The notes beneath the pieces are model-generated. The model did not search any database. It had not been told where the DNA came from and saw nothing but the letters and a program-made list of their open reading frames with translations. Positions 7,451-17,089 of a DNA stretch of 64,000 nucleotides are shown here, in pieces (positions within the stretch are counted from its first letter, which is position 1; each line of letters starts with the position of its first letter). The position numbers and the translations under genes were made by a program. Source of the DNA: Arenibacter algicola (GTDB taxonomy: Bacteria; Bacteroidota; Bacteroidia; Flavobacteriales; Flavobacteriaceae); contig NZ_JPOO01000003.1 in the NCBI RefSeq assembly GCF_000733925.1, forward strand, positions 2,852,001-2,916,000. The letters run 5' to 3'.

Positions 7451-9718
7451 CTATTTTAACGTAAAGGTTACTTTGTCAGTAGCATTGGAATCCGTACCGA
7501 TATACACCTCAAATTCTCCTGGTTCCGAAACAAAATTTAGCTGGCTGTTATAAAATTTTAAATCGTCCGGGTCAAGGGTGATACTAACTGACTTGCTTTC
7601 TCCCTGTTTTAGAAATACCTTAGTAAATCCCTTTAGCTCCCGTATTGATGGAGTAATACTTCTCACTACATCCCTAAGATAAAGTTGCACCACTTCCACC
7701 CCATCATAGTTACCGGTATTCTTTAGGCTTACCGTAACAGTCACGGATTCTCCTTCCCCTATTTCCGCTTTATCGATACTTAGGTCCGAATACTCAAATT
7801 GGGTATAGCTAAGTCCGTAGCCAAAAGGCAATAATGGAGCATTAGGGGCATCTAAATAATTGGATTGGAATTTCTGGAAAGATTCTGATGTTGCCGGCCT
7901 TCCCGTATTCTTCATGCTGTAAAAAATGGGGATTTGCCCAACCTTTACTGGCCAAGTGGCTGTAAGTTTTCCTGACGGATTATAGTATCCAAACAGCACA
8001 TCAGCTACAGCATTTCCTGCCTCTACACCGGGATGCCAAACCTGTAAGATACTCACAGGAAGGGCTAACTCCTCTGGGATGGTCAATGGACGTCCGCTCA
8101 TCAGCACCAACGCAACAGGTTTGCCAGTACCTACTAGGGCGCGAATCAATTTTTTCTGACTTTCCGGAATGGAAAGGTCCGCTCTACTGGCTGCTTCTCC
8201 ACTCATTTCGGTGGCTTCCCCCACTACAGCGACCACTACATCGGATGTATTGGCCAGATTTAAGGCTTCTTTGAGCATATCCTCAGGGGAACGCCCATCA
8301 ATCTCTATTCTGGGACCAAATACATTGACTTTTTTCGCCAACTCCGGGTCATCTGAAATATTTGCACCTTTGGCATACTTAATTGTAGCCAATGGGGCTA
8401 CTTTCATTAATCCGTCCAAAATAGGAACCGATAATTCCGGATTTCCCGTTGGCGCCCAAGTACCCAGCATATTGTTTTTGTTATTTGCCAAGGGTCCTAC
8501 CAAGGCAATTTTTATATCCTTTTTTAAAGGAAGAAGATTATTGTGGTTTTTAAACAACACAAAAGAACGGGCCGCAGCTTCACGGGCCACTTTTCTATTT
8601 TCCTCACTATCGATATCCTTGGCTGGTCTCTTGGCATCGATATAGCGATAAGGATCTTCAAAAAGGCCCAATTTATATTTCGCTTCCAAAATTCTACGAC
8701 ACGCGCGTGTAATCTGATCCTCTGTGACCTTTCCTTCTTCCATTGACTTTTTTAAAGTGGTCAGAAAGCCTTCCCCTACCATATCCATATCTAGTCCGGC
8801 ATTAAGTGCCAAGGCAGATACGGCTTGTAAATCCCCAAGTCCATGGGCAATCATTTCATTCACGGAGGTATAGTCTGATACTACAAAACCATTAAAACCC
8901 CATTGATCTCTCAGCAGATCGGTCAGGAGCCATTTGTTTCCGGAAGCCGGAACACCGTCTATATCGTTAAATGAAGTCATCACACTTGAAACCCCTGCAT
9001 CTATTGCCGCTTTATAGGGTGGCAAATAATGGTTAAACATTTTCACTCTACCCATATCAACCGAATTATAATCACGACCTCCGTCCACAGCCCCGTAGAG
9101 TGCCAAGTGTTTTACAGTCGCCAGCATAGTCTTGGCATTGCTTAAATTATCTCCCTGATAACCTTGGACCATAGCTTTCGCAATGGCAGAGCCTAAATAT
9201 GGGTCTTCTCCTGCCCCTTCAGCTATTCTACCCCACCTAGGATCGCGGGCAATATCCACCATGGGAGAAAAATTCCAGTTAATCCCATCTGCGGTAGCTT
9301 CCTTAGCTGCTATCTGCGCCGTTTTTTCGATCAATACCATGTCCCAGCTCGAGGCAAGCCCCAAGGGAATCGGGAAAGTGGTCTTATATCCGTGGATAAC
9401 ATCGGAACCGAATAACAAAGGAATTTTTAATCGGGTATAGTTGACCGCATAATCCTGTGCCATCTTTATCCTTTCGGGACCAGCAACCCCGAAGAGTCCG
9501 CCAACCTGGCCAGACTTTATCTTGGCTTCCACATTCTCACTGACTACTGCGCCAGTTGCAATACCCCCACCTGGAGTCAATAAATTTAATTGCCCAATTT
9601 TTTCCTCTACGGTCATTTTCTGCAAGAGGCCTTCCACAAAGGGGATATTTTCTTGTGATTGTAGACTTGAAAGCCCTGTAAAAAGCAGAAAAGCGACAAA
9701 CAGATTAAATTTTCTCAT
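7451..9718 (-). CDS. bglX: GH3 beta-glucosidase (BglX-like)
   Basis: 755 residues, the usual length for BglX-type GH3 enzymes. A signal peptide (MRKFNLFVAFLLFTGLSSLQSQ) sends it to the periplasm. The GH3 N-terminal barrel shows KHLALYGA (Lys203-His204) and the nucleophile Asp282 in GFVVSDYTS. The second alpha/beta sandwich domain (about 400-600) and a C-terminal fibronectin-III-like domain (about 660-750) follow. It releases terminal beta-linked glucose from oligosaccharides. In a locus with two GH144-type proteins it probably trims sophoro-oligosaccharides (beta-1,2), by analogy with Bacteroides GH3 enzymes in comparable loci; this is inference. It is 37 bp downstream of the GH43 gene in the same operon. 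Confidence 0.9.
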   Translation of the reverse strand: MRKFNLFVAFLLFTGLSSLQSQENIPFVEGLLQKMTVEEKIGQLNLLTPGGGIATGAVVSENVEAKIKSGQVGGLFGVAGPERIKMAQDYAVNYTRLKIPLLFGSDVIHGYKTTFPIPLGLASSWDMVLIEKTAQIAAKEATADGINWNFSPMVDIARDPRWGRIAEGAGEDPYLGSAIAKAMVQGYQGDNLSNAKTMLATVKHLALYGAVDGGRDYNSVDMGRVKMFNHYLPPYKAAIDAGVSSVMTSFNDIDGVPASGNKWLLTDLLRDQWGFNGFVVSDYTSVNEMIAHGLGDLQAVSALALNAGLDMDMVGEGFLTTLKKSMEEGKVTEDQITRACRRILEAKYKLGLFEDPYRYIDAKRPAKDIDSEENRKVAREAAARSFVLFKNHNNLLPLKKDIKIALVGPLANNKNNMLGTWAPTGNPELSVPILDGLMKVAPLATIKYAKGANISDDPELAKKVNVFGPRIEIDGRSPEDMLKEALNLANTSDVVVAVVGEATEMSGEAASRADLSIPESQKKLIRALVGTGKPVALVLMSGRPLTIPEELALPVSILQVWHPGVEAGNAVADVLFGYYNPSGKLTATWPVKVGQIPIFYSMKNTGRPATSESFQKFQSNYLDAPNAPLLPFGYGLSYTQFEYSDLSIDKAEIGEGESVTVTVSLKNTGNYDGVEVVQLYLRDVVRSITPSIRELKGFTKVFLKQGESKSVSITLDPDDLKFYNSQLNFVSEPGEFEVYIGTDSNATDKVTFTLK

Positions 9719-9755
9719 CTTAGTTATAATGTAATAAATTGATAATTTCTTTTCA

Positions 9756-11561
9756 TTATTTCACTTCCACTACTTCAGTTTTATCTGAAATCCCATTTTC
9801 ATTAAATGCTTCGATACTAAAATAATATCGGGTATCGCGATCAAGGTTGCGCATAAAATGTTCATTTACATCATAAATCAACCAGGAGTGGTATAATTTA
9901 TCTGGTGCGATACCCCATCGGATATTGTAACCCTGTGCTCCTTTCACGGAGTTCCAGGTAAAAGAGGCATCTCTTCTATCTTCCTCCCGGGATACTTTAA
10001 ATCCCTTCACCTTTTCCGGTTTCTTCCCTAAACCTTTTCCAAATACCCGTATTTCTGATAATGCCAGGTTATTCCCCGGAACCTCCACATTATTGTAGCG
10101 TACATATTTTCCACGTACAGGTTGATTAAGGGTGAGGTAGGCATTTGGAGCATCTTTAAAACTCCCGCTTCTGTCTACAACAGTTACCCAGTTTTTTCCA
10201 TCCTCTGAAACCTCCAATATAAATCGATGTCGCAGGCCTTCGGTACGGGTATAAATGGCCGACTCATGATCATGAAAATTCAATTGAAAAGCATAAATAT
10301 TTCCAGGTGAAGACATTTCGATCTTAACCCATTGCTCATCATCGTTGGATTCTGCAACCCAAAATGATTTCGGGCTTTCATCGGTTAACAGCTTCGAAAT
10401 AATTTCACCTTCACTATTTCTTTCAAGTGGCAATTCGCTGATGTCGAAATCATCATCGGTAGTAGTACTTTTTTTCACCTGCATTAGTGAAGATGAAACC
10501 GTTGTTTTTCCTTTGTAAGAAAGCAACATCCAGCCACTATGCTGTCCTGCTTTTGTTGGATGATTTGGCCCAAACAAAGGGTAATCGCCATAGCTGGTGT
10601 TGGAATACATTAACCCTTCATCATCGAAATAGGTGGGGAACATGGCCAAACGACGTTCCCAATGAGAATTTGAAGCCAACGCCATGGTGGAAAAATGCCA
10701 GTATTGGCCATTGGTTTGTTTCACAGTAATACCATGGCCTGCCCCATTAGTGAAACCGCCAGGCTTGAAACTCATGGGATTATTTTTCATATAAGTAAAA
10801 GGGCCAAGTGGGGTTTCACCAACATAAGCACCGTCGGCATACACATTAAATTGCGTCCCGGGCGCCGCATACTGTAAATAGTATTTCCCGTTGTGTTTGG
10901 TCATCGAGGCACCTTCCATGTATCCTTCCTTTAAGGTTGGATGGTAATTATTTTCGCCAAAACGTTCCCAACCATGTTCTTCCTCAACCAAATTGATAAG
11001 GTCTTTCTGAACTCCTGTTTCAAGAAAACGATCGTCTTTATTCAGCATTTTCACGCGAAGGGGATGTACGTTTGACGAGCCCCAGTACAGATAGGTTTTC
11101 CCGTCGGCGTCAATAAACAACTCCGAATCCTGGATGTTATTGGTAATTGAAGCAGTAGGTGTCCACTCCCCTTTTTTTGGGTCATCGGTATGAAGAATAC
11201 TTCCGTAACCCGCGGGATCACCTGCAAAATATACCAACGAATCTTTATAATTGAATGCAGTTGGGGCATTGGAACCCTCGAAAAACCATTGTTTAGGTTT
11301 AATAAATTCCCAGTTGATCAAATTGGGGGAATGCCAATAACCAAAAGACCGAGTGACAAACATGTAGTATTCACCACGAAATTCAATTACTGCGGGATCT
11401 GCACCGGAACGGTAGGAAATATTCTTACTTGAATTATAAACCATATAGGTATAGTCAATATCCAGAGGATTGATATAAGTTTCCGGAACCACTTCCTGTG
11501 CATATATTATTACACTTAATAGTAAAACCACTGTTGTAATTGTTGTTTTAAAATTTTTCAT
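9756..11561 (-). CDS. GH43-type glycosidase with CBM32 (F5/8 C) and FN3 domains
   Basis: 601 residues with a signal peptide (cleavage after YAQ, about residue 22). The five-bladed propeller carries the GH43-like catalytic triad: Asp55 (SGADPAVIEFRGEYYMF), Asp145 (NIQDSELFIDADGKTYLYWG) and Glu216 (YMEGASM). Residues about 375-505 form a discoidin/F5-8 type C (CBM32-like) module, starting near SPKSFWVAESNDDEQWVKIE. About 510-601 is a fibronectin-III domain. GH43 enzymes mostly remove arabinose, xylose or galactose side chains; the subfamily cannot be read here. It fits a debranching role in the PUL. It lies 50 bp after the esterase gene. Confidence 0.85.
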   Translation of the reverse strand: MKNFKTTITTVVLLLSVIIYAQEVVPETYINPLDIDYTYMVYNSSKNISYRSGADPAVIEFRGEYYMFVTRSFGYWHSPNLINWEFIKPKQWFFEGSNAPTAFNYKDSLVYFAGDPAGYGSILHTDDPKKGEWTPTASITNNIQDSELFIDADGKTYLYWGSSNVHPLRVKMLNKDDRFLETGVQKDLINLVEEEHGWERFGENNYHPTLKEGYMEGASMTKHNGKYYLQYAAPGTQFNVYADGAYVGETPLGPFTYMKNNPMSFKPGGFTNGAGHGITVKQTNGQYWHFSTMALASNSHWERRLAMFPTYFDDEGLMYSNTSYGDYPLFGPNHPTKAGQHSGWMLLSYKGKTTVSSSLMQVKKSTTTDDDFDISELPLERNSEGEIISKLLTDESPKSFWVAESNDDEQWVKIEMSSPGNIYAFQLNFHDHESAIYTRTEGLRHRFILEVSEDGKNWVTVVDRSGSFKDAPNAYLTLNQPVRGKYVRYNNVEVPGNNLALSEIRVFGKGLGKKPEKVKGFKVSREEDRRDASFTWNSVKGAQGYNIRWGIAPDKLYHSWLIYDVNEHFMRNLDRDTRYYFSIEAFNENGISDKTEVVEVK

Positions 11562-11611
11562 CTGGTTCCGTTCTACACAAATTTATGATTGCAAAATTCT
11601 TTGGTTACTCT

Positions 11612-12400
11612 CTATTCAGATCGTTTTAGTGAAAACAACCAGGGCAGTAAATTAGGCTCAGCAAAAGCTGGATCCCAACTATTGTGATTGGAATCTCCAA
11701 AAATGGTTAAGTTTGGACGCCCACCATATTCTATAATTTTGGACGTCATATCCATGGACAAATTCGGATCTACTACGTTATCCTGGGCTCCATGAAATAT
11801 CCATAAAGGAACTTTATGGGCGTAGGCCTTTGCCGCATCAGTATCTCCGCCTCCACAAATTGGTATGGCAGCCGCGAACATTTCCGGTTTTCTATACAAT
11901 ATTTCAAAAGTGCCCATACCGCCCATGGACAATCCCATAACATACACTTGGTCCCTTTTTATGTGGGATTCCGCTACTAAAGAATCCATTAAGGCCATAG
12001 TAAGGCCTAGGGCTTTGGTAGGGCCCTTGTCGTATTCAAAACTTAAACCAACGGGCTCAGTTCTCCTATCTACCTGAACACTGGACCAATAGTCCTCTAT
12101 AGGGCATTGGGGAAAAACTACGAAAGCAGGAAATTTGTCCCTATTCTCTTCACTAGAAAATAAAGTACTGCCGTGGGCCAGCTGCTTTTTATTATCATGA
12201 CCTCTTTCTCCCGCGCCGTGCAAGAATAGTATTATGGGATATTGTTCATCGACCGAGTAATTTGGGGGATACATTATGCGGTACCTTAAGGTATCTGAGT
12301 CCTTTGTGAACATTTCTGACTTGTAGAAATCATTTTGCCCATGCAATACCACAGTGCCCAATACAATAACGAGCGATATAAGGTTATGTTTAATTTCCAT
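11612..12400 (-). CDS. Alpha/beta-hydrolase, carboxylesterase-type (possible glycan deacylase)
   Basis: 262 residues with a signal peptide (ISLVIVLGTVVLHGQ). The serine nucleophile lies in GLSMGG, the oxyanion region in ILFLHGAGERG. Late in the protein FHGAQDNVV supplies the acid and DSNHNSWD the histidine. This architecture belongs to the phospholipase/carboxylesterase and CE1-like group of exported esterases, which in PULs typically remove acetyl or feruloyl groups. The start overlaps the end of the upstream GH144 gene by 11 bp, so the two are translationally coupled, which supports a function on the same glycan. The ester substrate is unknown. Confidence 0.8.
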   Translation of the reverse strand: MEIKHNLISLVIVLGTVVLHGQNDFYKSEMFTKDSDTLRYRIMYPPNYSVDEQYPIILFLHGAGERGHDNKKQLAHGSTLFSSEENRDKFPAFVVFPQCPIEDYWSSVQVDRRTEPVGLSFEYDKGPTKALGLTMALMDSLVAESHIKRDQVYVMGLSMGGMGTFEILYRKPEMFAAAIPICGGGDTDAAKAYAHKVPLWIFHGAQDNVVDPNLSMDMTSKIIEYGGRPNLTIFGDSNHNSWDPAFAEPNLLPWLFSLKRSE

Positions 12401-13772
12401 AAGTAAACCCGAGTTTTGTTAAACCAGCTTTGATATCTTCATTCTGCATAAACAACTTCCACAACAACCCGGTTCTATAATTTTCTATCATTATGATCTG
12501 AGGCCCTTGGTCTATAGCCAGATAGGCCTGCGCCACCCAGAAATTATACTGTGGGCTAAAAGCATCGTAAAAGCCGGCTGGACCCAATAAATTATTCTTA
12601 TTCCGATAAAAATACTGCATGGCTCTAAGCGATTCGGTGGGTGTGTAGGGAATGGAGCTTATTGCTGCCGTGGGGGAAATAAGTCCCAAGTCCTTTGAAG
12701 GGGAATGGGCATTATACCCAAGGCTACCATCAGAATTTCTAGAATAACTAGCGGTTAAGCCCCAACATTCAGTACTATAGCCCAGATAATTCTTAGGGTT
12801 CTCCACCGCATAGCGATAGTTGATAATGGCGTGATTGATACTTACCGCACCATAATCCACGAACTCGTCTTTAAGCCCAATTGGATTTAGGCCCAAAAAG
12901 GAGTAATGCGAAAAGAACAAGGGTCCTCCATAGATTTCGGAACCAGCATGTTTTACCAATAAAGGATAATTGTATGCGGATATATTGGATTTTAAATTGC
13001 CATTGGATGCCCAACCATTATTATATACTTCCTTGGATATTGAATAATCCGGAGAAGCGGCAGCCAATATATAGGTAACCAAAGTTTCATTATATCCTTT
13101 TAGCTGAAGATTAATTGCGAATTGATTATCAGGGCTCCAATGCCAGTAAAGGACGTTGTGATTCTGGGTGTACCAATTCCATTCCACCCCTTTCCACAAG
13201 GCATCGGCTTTGGCCGCCAAATCTATTTCGGTCTGTGTCCCATTTTTGAAATACTCCTTTACACAAATGAGACCTTGAACCAAAAAAGCTGTTTCTACCA
13301 AATCACCTCCATTGTCCATTGCGCTAAAGGGTTTTACTTTACCAGTATTACCATTTAGCCAATGGGGCCAAGCCCCATGGAATCGATCGGCATTCTCTAG
13401 AAAACCCAACATCTTTTGCAATCGAATAACTGCCTCTTCCCTAGACACATATCTGCGTTCTATGGCCACCAAAATGGCCATAAGTCCAAAACCGGTTCCT
13501 CCTATGGCAACGGTATTGGCATCATTCTCGGGACTATCCGGATGATACCGCTCCCTGGCACAACCGGAGTTAACTTCCGCAAAATCCCAGAAATACCTAA
13601 AGGTTTCCCTTTGGGTAAGCTCCATCAAATTTTCATCCGAAATCTCTTCCGGCTTGGGTTGTTCGGTCATAGGTGGATCGGGTAATTGCGATTCACCTGT
13701 AGGTCCAGTTACATCATCTCCTGAGCAGGAAAAAGATAGAACTAGCATTAAGATTATAAAAACACTTCTCAT
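12390..13772 (-). CDS. GH144-type lipoprotein (putative endo-beta-1,2-glucanase), copy 1
   Basis: 460 residues. A lipobox (VLSFSC, Cys16) is followed by an acidic, Pro-rich linker, so it is probably exposed on the outer membrane. The rest matches the Glycoamylase (PF10091) family in which GH144 endo-beta-1,2-glucanases are classified: RETFRYFWDFAE near the start, GGTGFGLMA, DRFHGAWPHW, GGDLVETAF (Asp157, Glu160, candidate acids), LYWHWSPD, PISPTAA-like LISPTAAISSIPYTP, and AIDQGPQIIMIENYR near the end. GH144 enzymes cut beta-1,2-glucans to sophoro-oligosaccharides. Other PF10091 members are uncharacterised, so substrate is inference. It is a paralogue of the neighbour at 13939-15306, complete in itself, and overlaps the esterase gene. 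Confidence 0.82.
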   Translation of the reverse strand: MRSVFIILMLVLSFSCSGDDVTGPTGESQLPDPPMTEQPKPEEISDENLMELTQRETFRYFWDFAEVNSGCARERYHPDSPENDANTVAIGGTGFGLMAILVAIERRYVSREEAVIRLQKMLGFLENADRFHGAWPHWLNGNTGKVKPFSAMDNGGDLVETAFLVQGLICVKEYFKNGTQTEIDLAAKADALWKGVEWNWYTQNHNVLYWHWSPDNQFAINLQLKGYNETLVTYILAAASPDYSISKEVYNNGWASNGNLKSNISAYNYPLLVKHAGSEIYGGPLFFSHYSFLGLNPIGLKDEFVDYGAVSINHAIINYRYAVENPKNYLGYSTECWGLTASYSRNSDGSLGYNAHSPSKDLGLISPTAAISSIPYTPTESLRAMQYFYRNKNNLLGPAGFYDAFSPQYNFWVAQAYLAIDQGPQIIMIENYRTGLLWKLFMQNEDIKAGLTKLGFTYGN

Positions 13773-13938
13773 TTTAGCTTTTCTTTATCGGCTAGTGCTA
13801 TTACGCCCTCGCTTTTTTATAGATGTTGCGATACCGTTTAGCCGGTCATAGGGATCAAGGCATACACCACTAAGCAACCGTATAGGCATTTTATGTATAT
13901 AAGCCATCAACGTACTTGAAAACCGTCAACCAAGCAGA

Positions 13939-15306
13939 TTACTGGGAAAGGGTGACCTCGAATCCCAATTTCCGCAATCCTGCTTGGACTTCCTTGTTTT
14001 TCATGAATAGGGTCCAAAGCATGCCAGACCTATAATTTTCTATCATAACAGGTATTGGTCCCTGATCAATGGCCAAGTATCTGGGAAGGCTCCAGTTATG
14101 TTCCAAACTAAAGGCATCATAAGGCCCATATTTACCGATCAAGGAATCCTGTTCCTGATACATAAAACGCAAAAAACGTATACTTTCCTCGGGAGTATAG
14201 GGCATAGAGGACAAGGCTGCTGTTGGAGAAATTACCCCTAGATCCTTATCTGGTCTGTGGCCAGCATATCCTTTCATAGAGTAGCTTGATGTCTGTCCCC
14301 ACAAACTCTCTCCATACCCCTTGAAATTATTGGGATTGGCCACGGCATGCTTGTAATGGATCATGGCATGGTTCCTGTTCAATTTCCAATAATCGGCATA
14401 TTTATCTTTTAATCCCTTTGGGTTCAATCCTAAATAGGAATAGTGTGCCCAGAACAAAGGACCAACTGGCGACTTGTCATGCTCGTAATGGTTTAATTCC
14501 GTCTCAAGACCGTAGTAAACTGTATCCTTAGTAATTTCGCCTTTAAGCGCCCAACCTTTGTCATAAACGTCTCTATCAATGGGGTGTGTTGGTGATGCCG
14601 CTGCCAATACATACATGATCAGGGCTTCATTGTATCCTCCAACAGGAAAATTCATTTCCCAACCATGATTTGGGGACCAATGCCAATATAAAACATCTTC
14701 ACCCCCTTTGGTATACCAGTCCCATTCTACTTCTTCCCATAATTTTTGAATTCTAGTACTTATGGATTTTTCCTCCAATGTAGTTCCCCGACTATCATAA
14801 AATTCCTTTACAGTTAGCAAACCTTGAATCAAAAATGCTGATTCCACAAGATCTCCCCCATCATCTTTTTTACTAAAAGGTGCAGTAGATCCATCTGGGT
14901 TTAACCAATGGGGCCAAGCACCGTGAAAACGATCTGCCTTTTCCAAAAAATCCAGTATTCGCACGTAGCGTTCCGTTGCCTGTTCCTGGGTAATAAATCC
15001 TCGTTCCACTCCAACCAAAATGGCCATCAAACCAAATCCTGAACCCCCAATGGTGATTATATCCTTGTCATGAGTTGGATAGACATTATCCATATGGATG
15101 CGCTCTCTCGCCAAGCCGGAAATGGGTTCTGATCCTTCCCAAAAATATTCAAAAGTCTGTCGTTGAACCTTATCCAATAATTCCGCATCCGTTTCAACCT
15201 CAGTCATTAGGTTTAACGTGCCATCCTTATTATTGGCAGTTGTTTTTTTTTGGTCGTTGCAACAGTATAAAAGAATTGCAACGACCAATATTATTGTTAA
15301 CCTCAT
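13939..15306 (-). CDS. GH144-type lipoprotein (putative endo-beta-1,2-glucanase), copy 2
   Basis: 455 residues, full length and colinear with the copy at 12390-13772. It has a lipobox (AILLYC, Cys15 or Cys16) and no long linker. Shared motifs are TFEYFWEGSE, GGSGFGLMA, DRFHGAWPHW, GGDLVESAF (Asp152, Glu155), LYWHWSPNHGW, VISPTAALSSMPYTP and AIDQGPIPVMIENYRSG. The two copies have diverged throughout, so they are an old duplication or were acquired as a pair; they may differ in chain-length preference or location. It starts 11 bp after the LamG lipoprotein gene and is followed by a 166-bp gap, the largest inside the operon, where a processing site or internal promoter could lie (none recognised). 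Confidence 0.82.
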   Translation of the reverse strand: MRLTIILVVAILLYCCNDQKKTTANNKDGTLNLMTEVETDAELLDKVQRQTFEYFWEGSEPISGLARERIHMDNVYPTHDKDIITIGGSGFGLMAILVGVERGFITQEQATERYVRILDFLEKADRFHGAWPHWLNPDGSTAPFSKKDDGGDLVESAFLIQGLLTVKEFYDSRGTTLEEKSISTRIQKLWEEVEWDWYTKGGEDVLYWHWSPNHGWEMNFPVGGYNEALIMYVLAAASPTHPIDRDVYDKGWALKGEITKDTVYYGLETELNHYEHDKSPVGPLFWAHYSYLGLNPKGLKDKYADYWKLNRNHAMIHYKHAVANPNNFKGYGESLWGQTSSYSMKGYAGHRPDKDLGVISPTAALSSMPYTPEESIRFLRFMYQEQDSLIGKYGPYDAFSLEHNWSLPRYLAIDQGPIPVMIENYRSGMLWTLFMKNKEVQAGLRKLGFEVTLSQ

Positions 15307-15317
15307 AATTATTTATG

Positions 15318-17072
15318 CTATAAATCAGCGTTTCTAATGTTTTGCACTTCCTCTTGGGTCAACACTTTATTGAACAAGCGAAGTTCATCCATATAACTTA
15401 AATCGGACAAATGACCCCATTCGGTAAACCTAGGTGCCCCAGAACCTATTGAAAGAAGGTTACAACCTGTCCAATCCACACCTGTGAAATCTGATTCCTT
15501 TACAATTTCCCCATCAAAGTATACAATGGCTTTTCCATTGCCAATGGTAAATGCCATATGTACCCAGTCAGTTGAAGTAGGATCCAATGATGCGGCAGCT
15601 CCACCATCTACCCAAGTATCTGCAGAACCATTGCCCACATTTAATTTAAAGGTCTGATTTGTAGCGTTGCCCTCCCTAAAAAATCTAAATCCGCTAGTTC
15701 TTAAGTTTTGCACAGTGGGATATTCAGGTCTTTCTAAATCTTCCGGACCCATAACCAGAATCCCTGCCCTATCTGGAGCGGCATTGAGGTTGTACCAAAA
15801 GCTGGCGCTAAACTCTTGTGTTGTTAGTCCTGTAGTCGGGAATGATAAATAGGAATCGGCTGCTCCGGCATAGGCATCTGCCCCTCTAATGCTTTCTCCT
15901 GCAAAGCCAGTAGTGCCTATCATTGTAGCCTCTGCATTGGTAAATTTATTTTTGGTATCCCCGTCAAAAGGAAGGTAAAACATTTCTCCATCAAATTCTC
16001 CGGTATAGGGATTGGTAACATTGATCATATTCTGAATGTCGGTTTCCGTTAATGCCTTGTTGAACAACCTTAATTCATCCATTGGGCTACTATCGGATTT
16101 ATGGTTCCAATAGCTAAACGTAGGACCTCCCGAACCTATTACCAATTCATCACAACCTGTCCAATCTACAGGTGAACTTAGAGCGGCTGTCCGAACTGCT
16201 ACACCATTAAAAAAGATTGTACTTTGGGTTGCAGAAATGGAAAGCGCTATGTGAACCCATTCCCCTGCGGTTACGTCTATTACACCACCATCGTTCCAGC
16301 TTTCACCGCTGCCAATACCCACATTTGCTTTAATGGTCTGGTTGGTAGTGTTACCCTCCCTAAACAACCTAAGTCCCTGAAAACGGTCATCGGCATCGTC
16401 TCCAATTATTATTATACCAGCTCTATCTGGACTAGCCTCTACCTTATACCAAAAGGCTGCCGTAAATTCATTACCTAATAGGCCTGCAGTGGGGTATGTT
16501 AAGTAGGCATCAGTGGTTCCCTTATAGGCATTTGTCCCTATCAATCCCTCACCGGAAAAACCAGGAGTGCCCACTTTATCAGCTTGCTTCAGGCCCACAA
16601 GATCGAAATAATCGCCATCAAATGGCATATAAAGGATTTCCCCTGCAAATAATGGTGTATATGCAGGTTCCTTTTCAAAATTTATTGTTGTTACGGTATT
16701 TTTCCCTTCCAAATCTGTTGCACTAACCGATAGTTCATGGGCGCCATCCGTCAATTTATCGTACACCAAGTCCTTGACCAACAATCGACGGTAATCCTTG
16801 AAACTATTGTAGGTTCCTATAGTACTTCCATCGAGCAATACATCGACTTTGGCTATCTCAATATCATCGGTCACTTCAAAATCGATGTTAATGGAAGTTA
16901 CAACCTCCAGTACTTTTATTTTCACGCCCTCTGTAGGGTAATTGACCTTTATCTGTGGTGCTGTCGCATCCGTCCCCGGATCTACTTGTGTAATGGCGTC
17001 TATTCCCTGATCACACCCGTAAAAAAGAAACACGGCGACCAAACTTGCACATATTAGTTTAATATTTTTCAT
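15318..17072 (-). CDS. Surface glycan-binding lipoprotein with two LamG domains (SusE/F position)
   Basis: 584 residues. Lipobox FLFYGC (Cys20), then an Ig-like stretch (about 35-135: APQIKVNYPTEGVKIKV ... ISVSATDLEGKN type) and two tandem concanavalin A-like/LamG-3 domains at about 142-355 and 363-584. The two halves repeat the same landmarks: GEILYMPFDGDY / GEMFYLPFDGDT, GFSGEGLIGTNAY / GFAGESIRGADAY, FWYKVEASPDRAGI / FWYNLNAAPDRAGI, DWTGCDELVIGSG / DWTGCNLLSIGSG and MDELRLFNKALT / MDELRLFNKVLT. Thus the protein arose by internal duplication. Its place just after susD, its lipidation and LamG folds make it the surface glycan-binding protein of the PUL. No catalytic residues are recognised. 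Confidence 0.83.
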   Translation of the reverse strand: MKNIKLICASLVAVFLFYGCDQGIDAITQVDPGTDATAPQIKVNYPTEGVKIKVLEVVTSINIDFEVTDDIEIAKVDVLLDGSTIGTYNSFKDYRRLLVKDLVYDKLTDGAHELSVSATDLEGKNTVTTINFEKEPAYTPLFAGEILYMPFDGDYFDLVGLKQADKVGTPGFSGEGLIGTNAYKGTTDAYLTYPTAGLLGNEFTAAFWYKVEASPDRAGIIIIGDDADDRFQGLRLFREGNTTNQTIKANVGIGSGESWNDGGVIDVTAGEWVHIALSISATQSTIFFNGVAVRTAALSSPVDWTGCDELVIGSGGPTFSYWNHKSDSSPMDELRLFNKALTETDIQNMINVTNPYTGEFDGEMFYLPFDGDTKNKFTNAEATMIGTTGFAGESIRGADAYAGAADSYLSFPTTGLTTQEFSASFWYNLNAAPDRAGILVMGPEDLERPEYPTVQNLRTSGFRFFREGNATNQTFKLNVGNGSADTWVDGGAAASLDPTSTDWVHMAFTIGNGKAIVYFDGEIVKESDFTGVDWTGCNLLSIGSGAPRFTEWGHLSDLSYMDELRLFNKVLTQEEVQNIRNADL

Positions 17073-17089
17073 TTGTTGTTTATTGAATA

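Noticed and set aside
12390..15306. The two GH144-like genes as one gene broken by a frameshift
   Set aside because: Each has its own lipobox, full set of family motifs and full length; they align with each other end to end, so they are paralogues.
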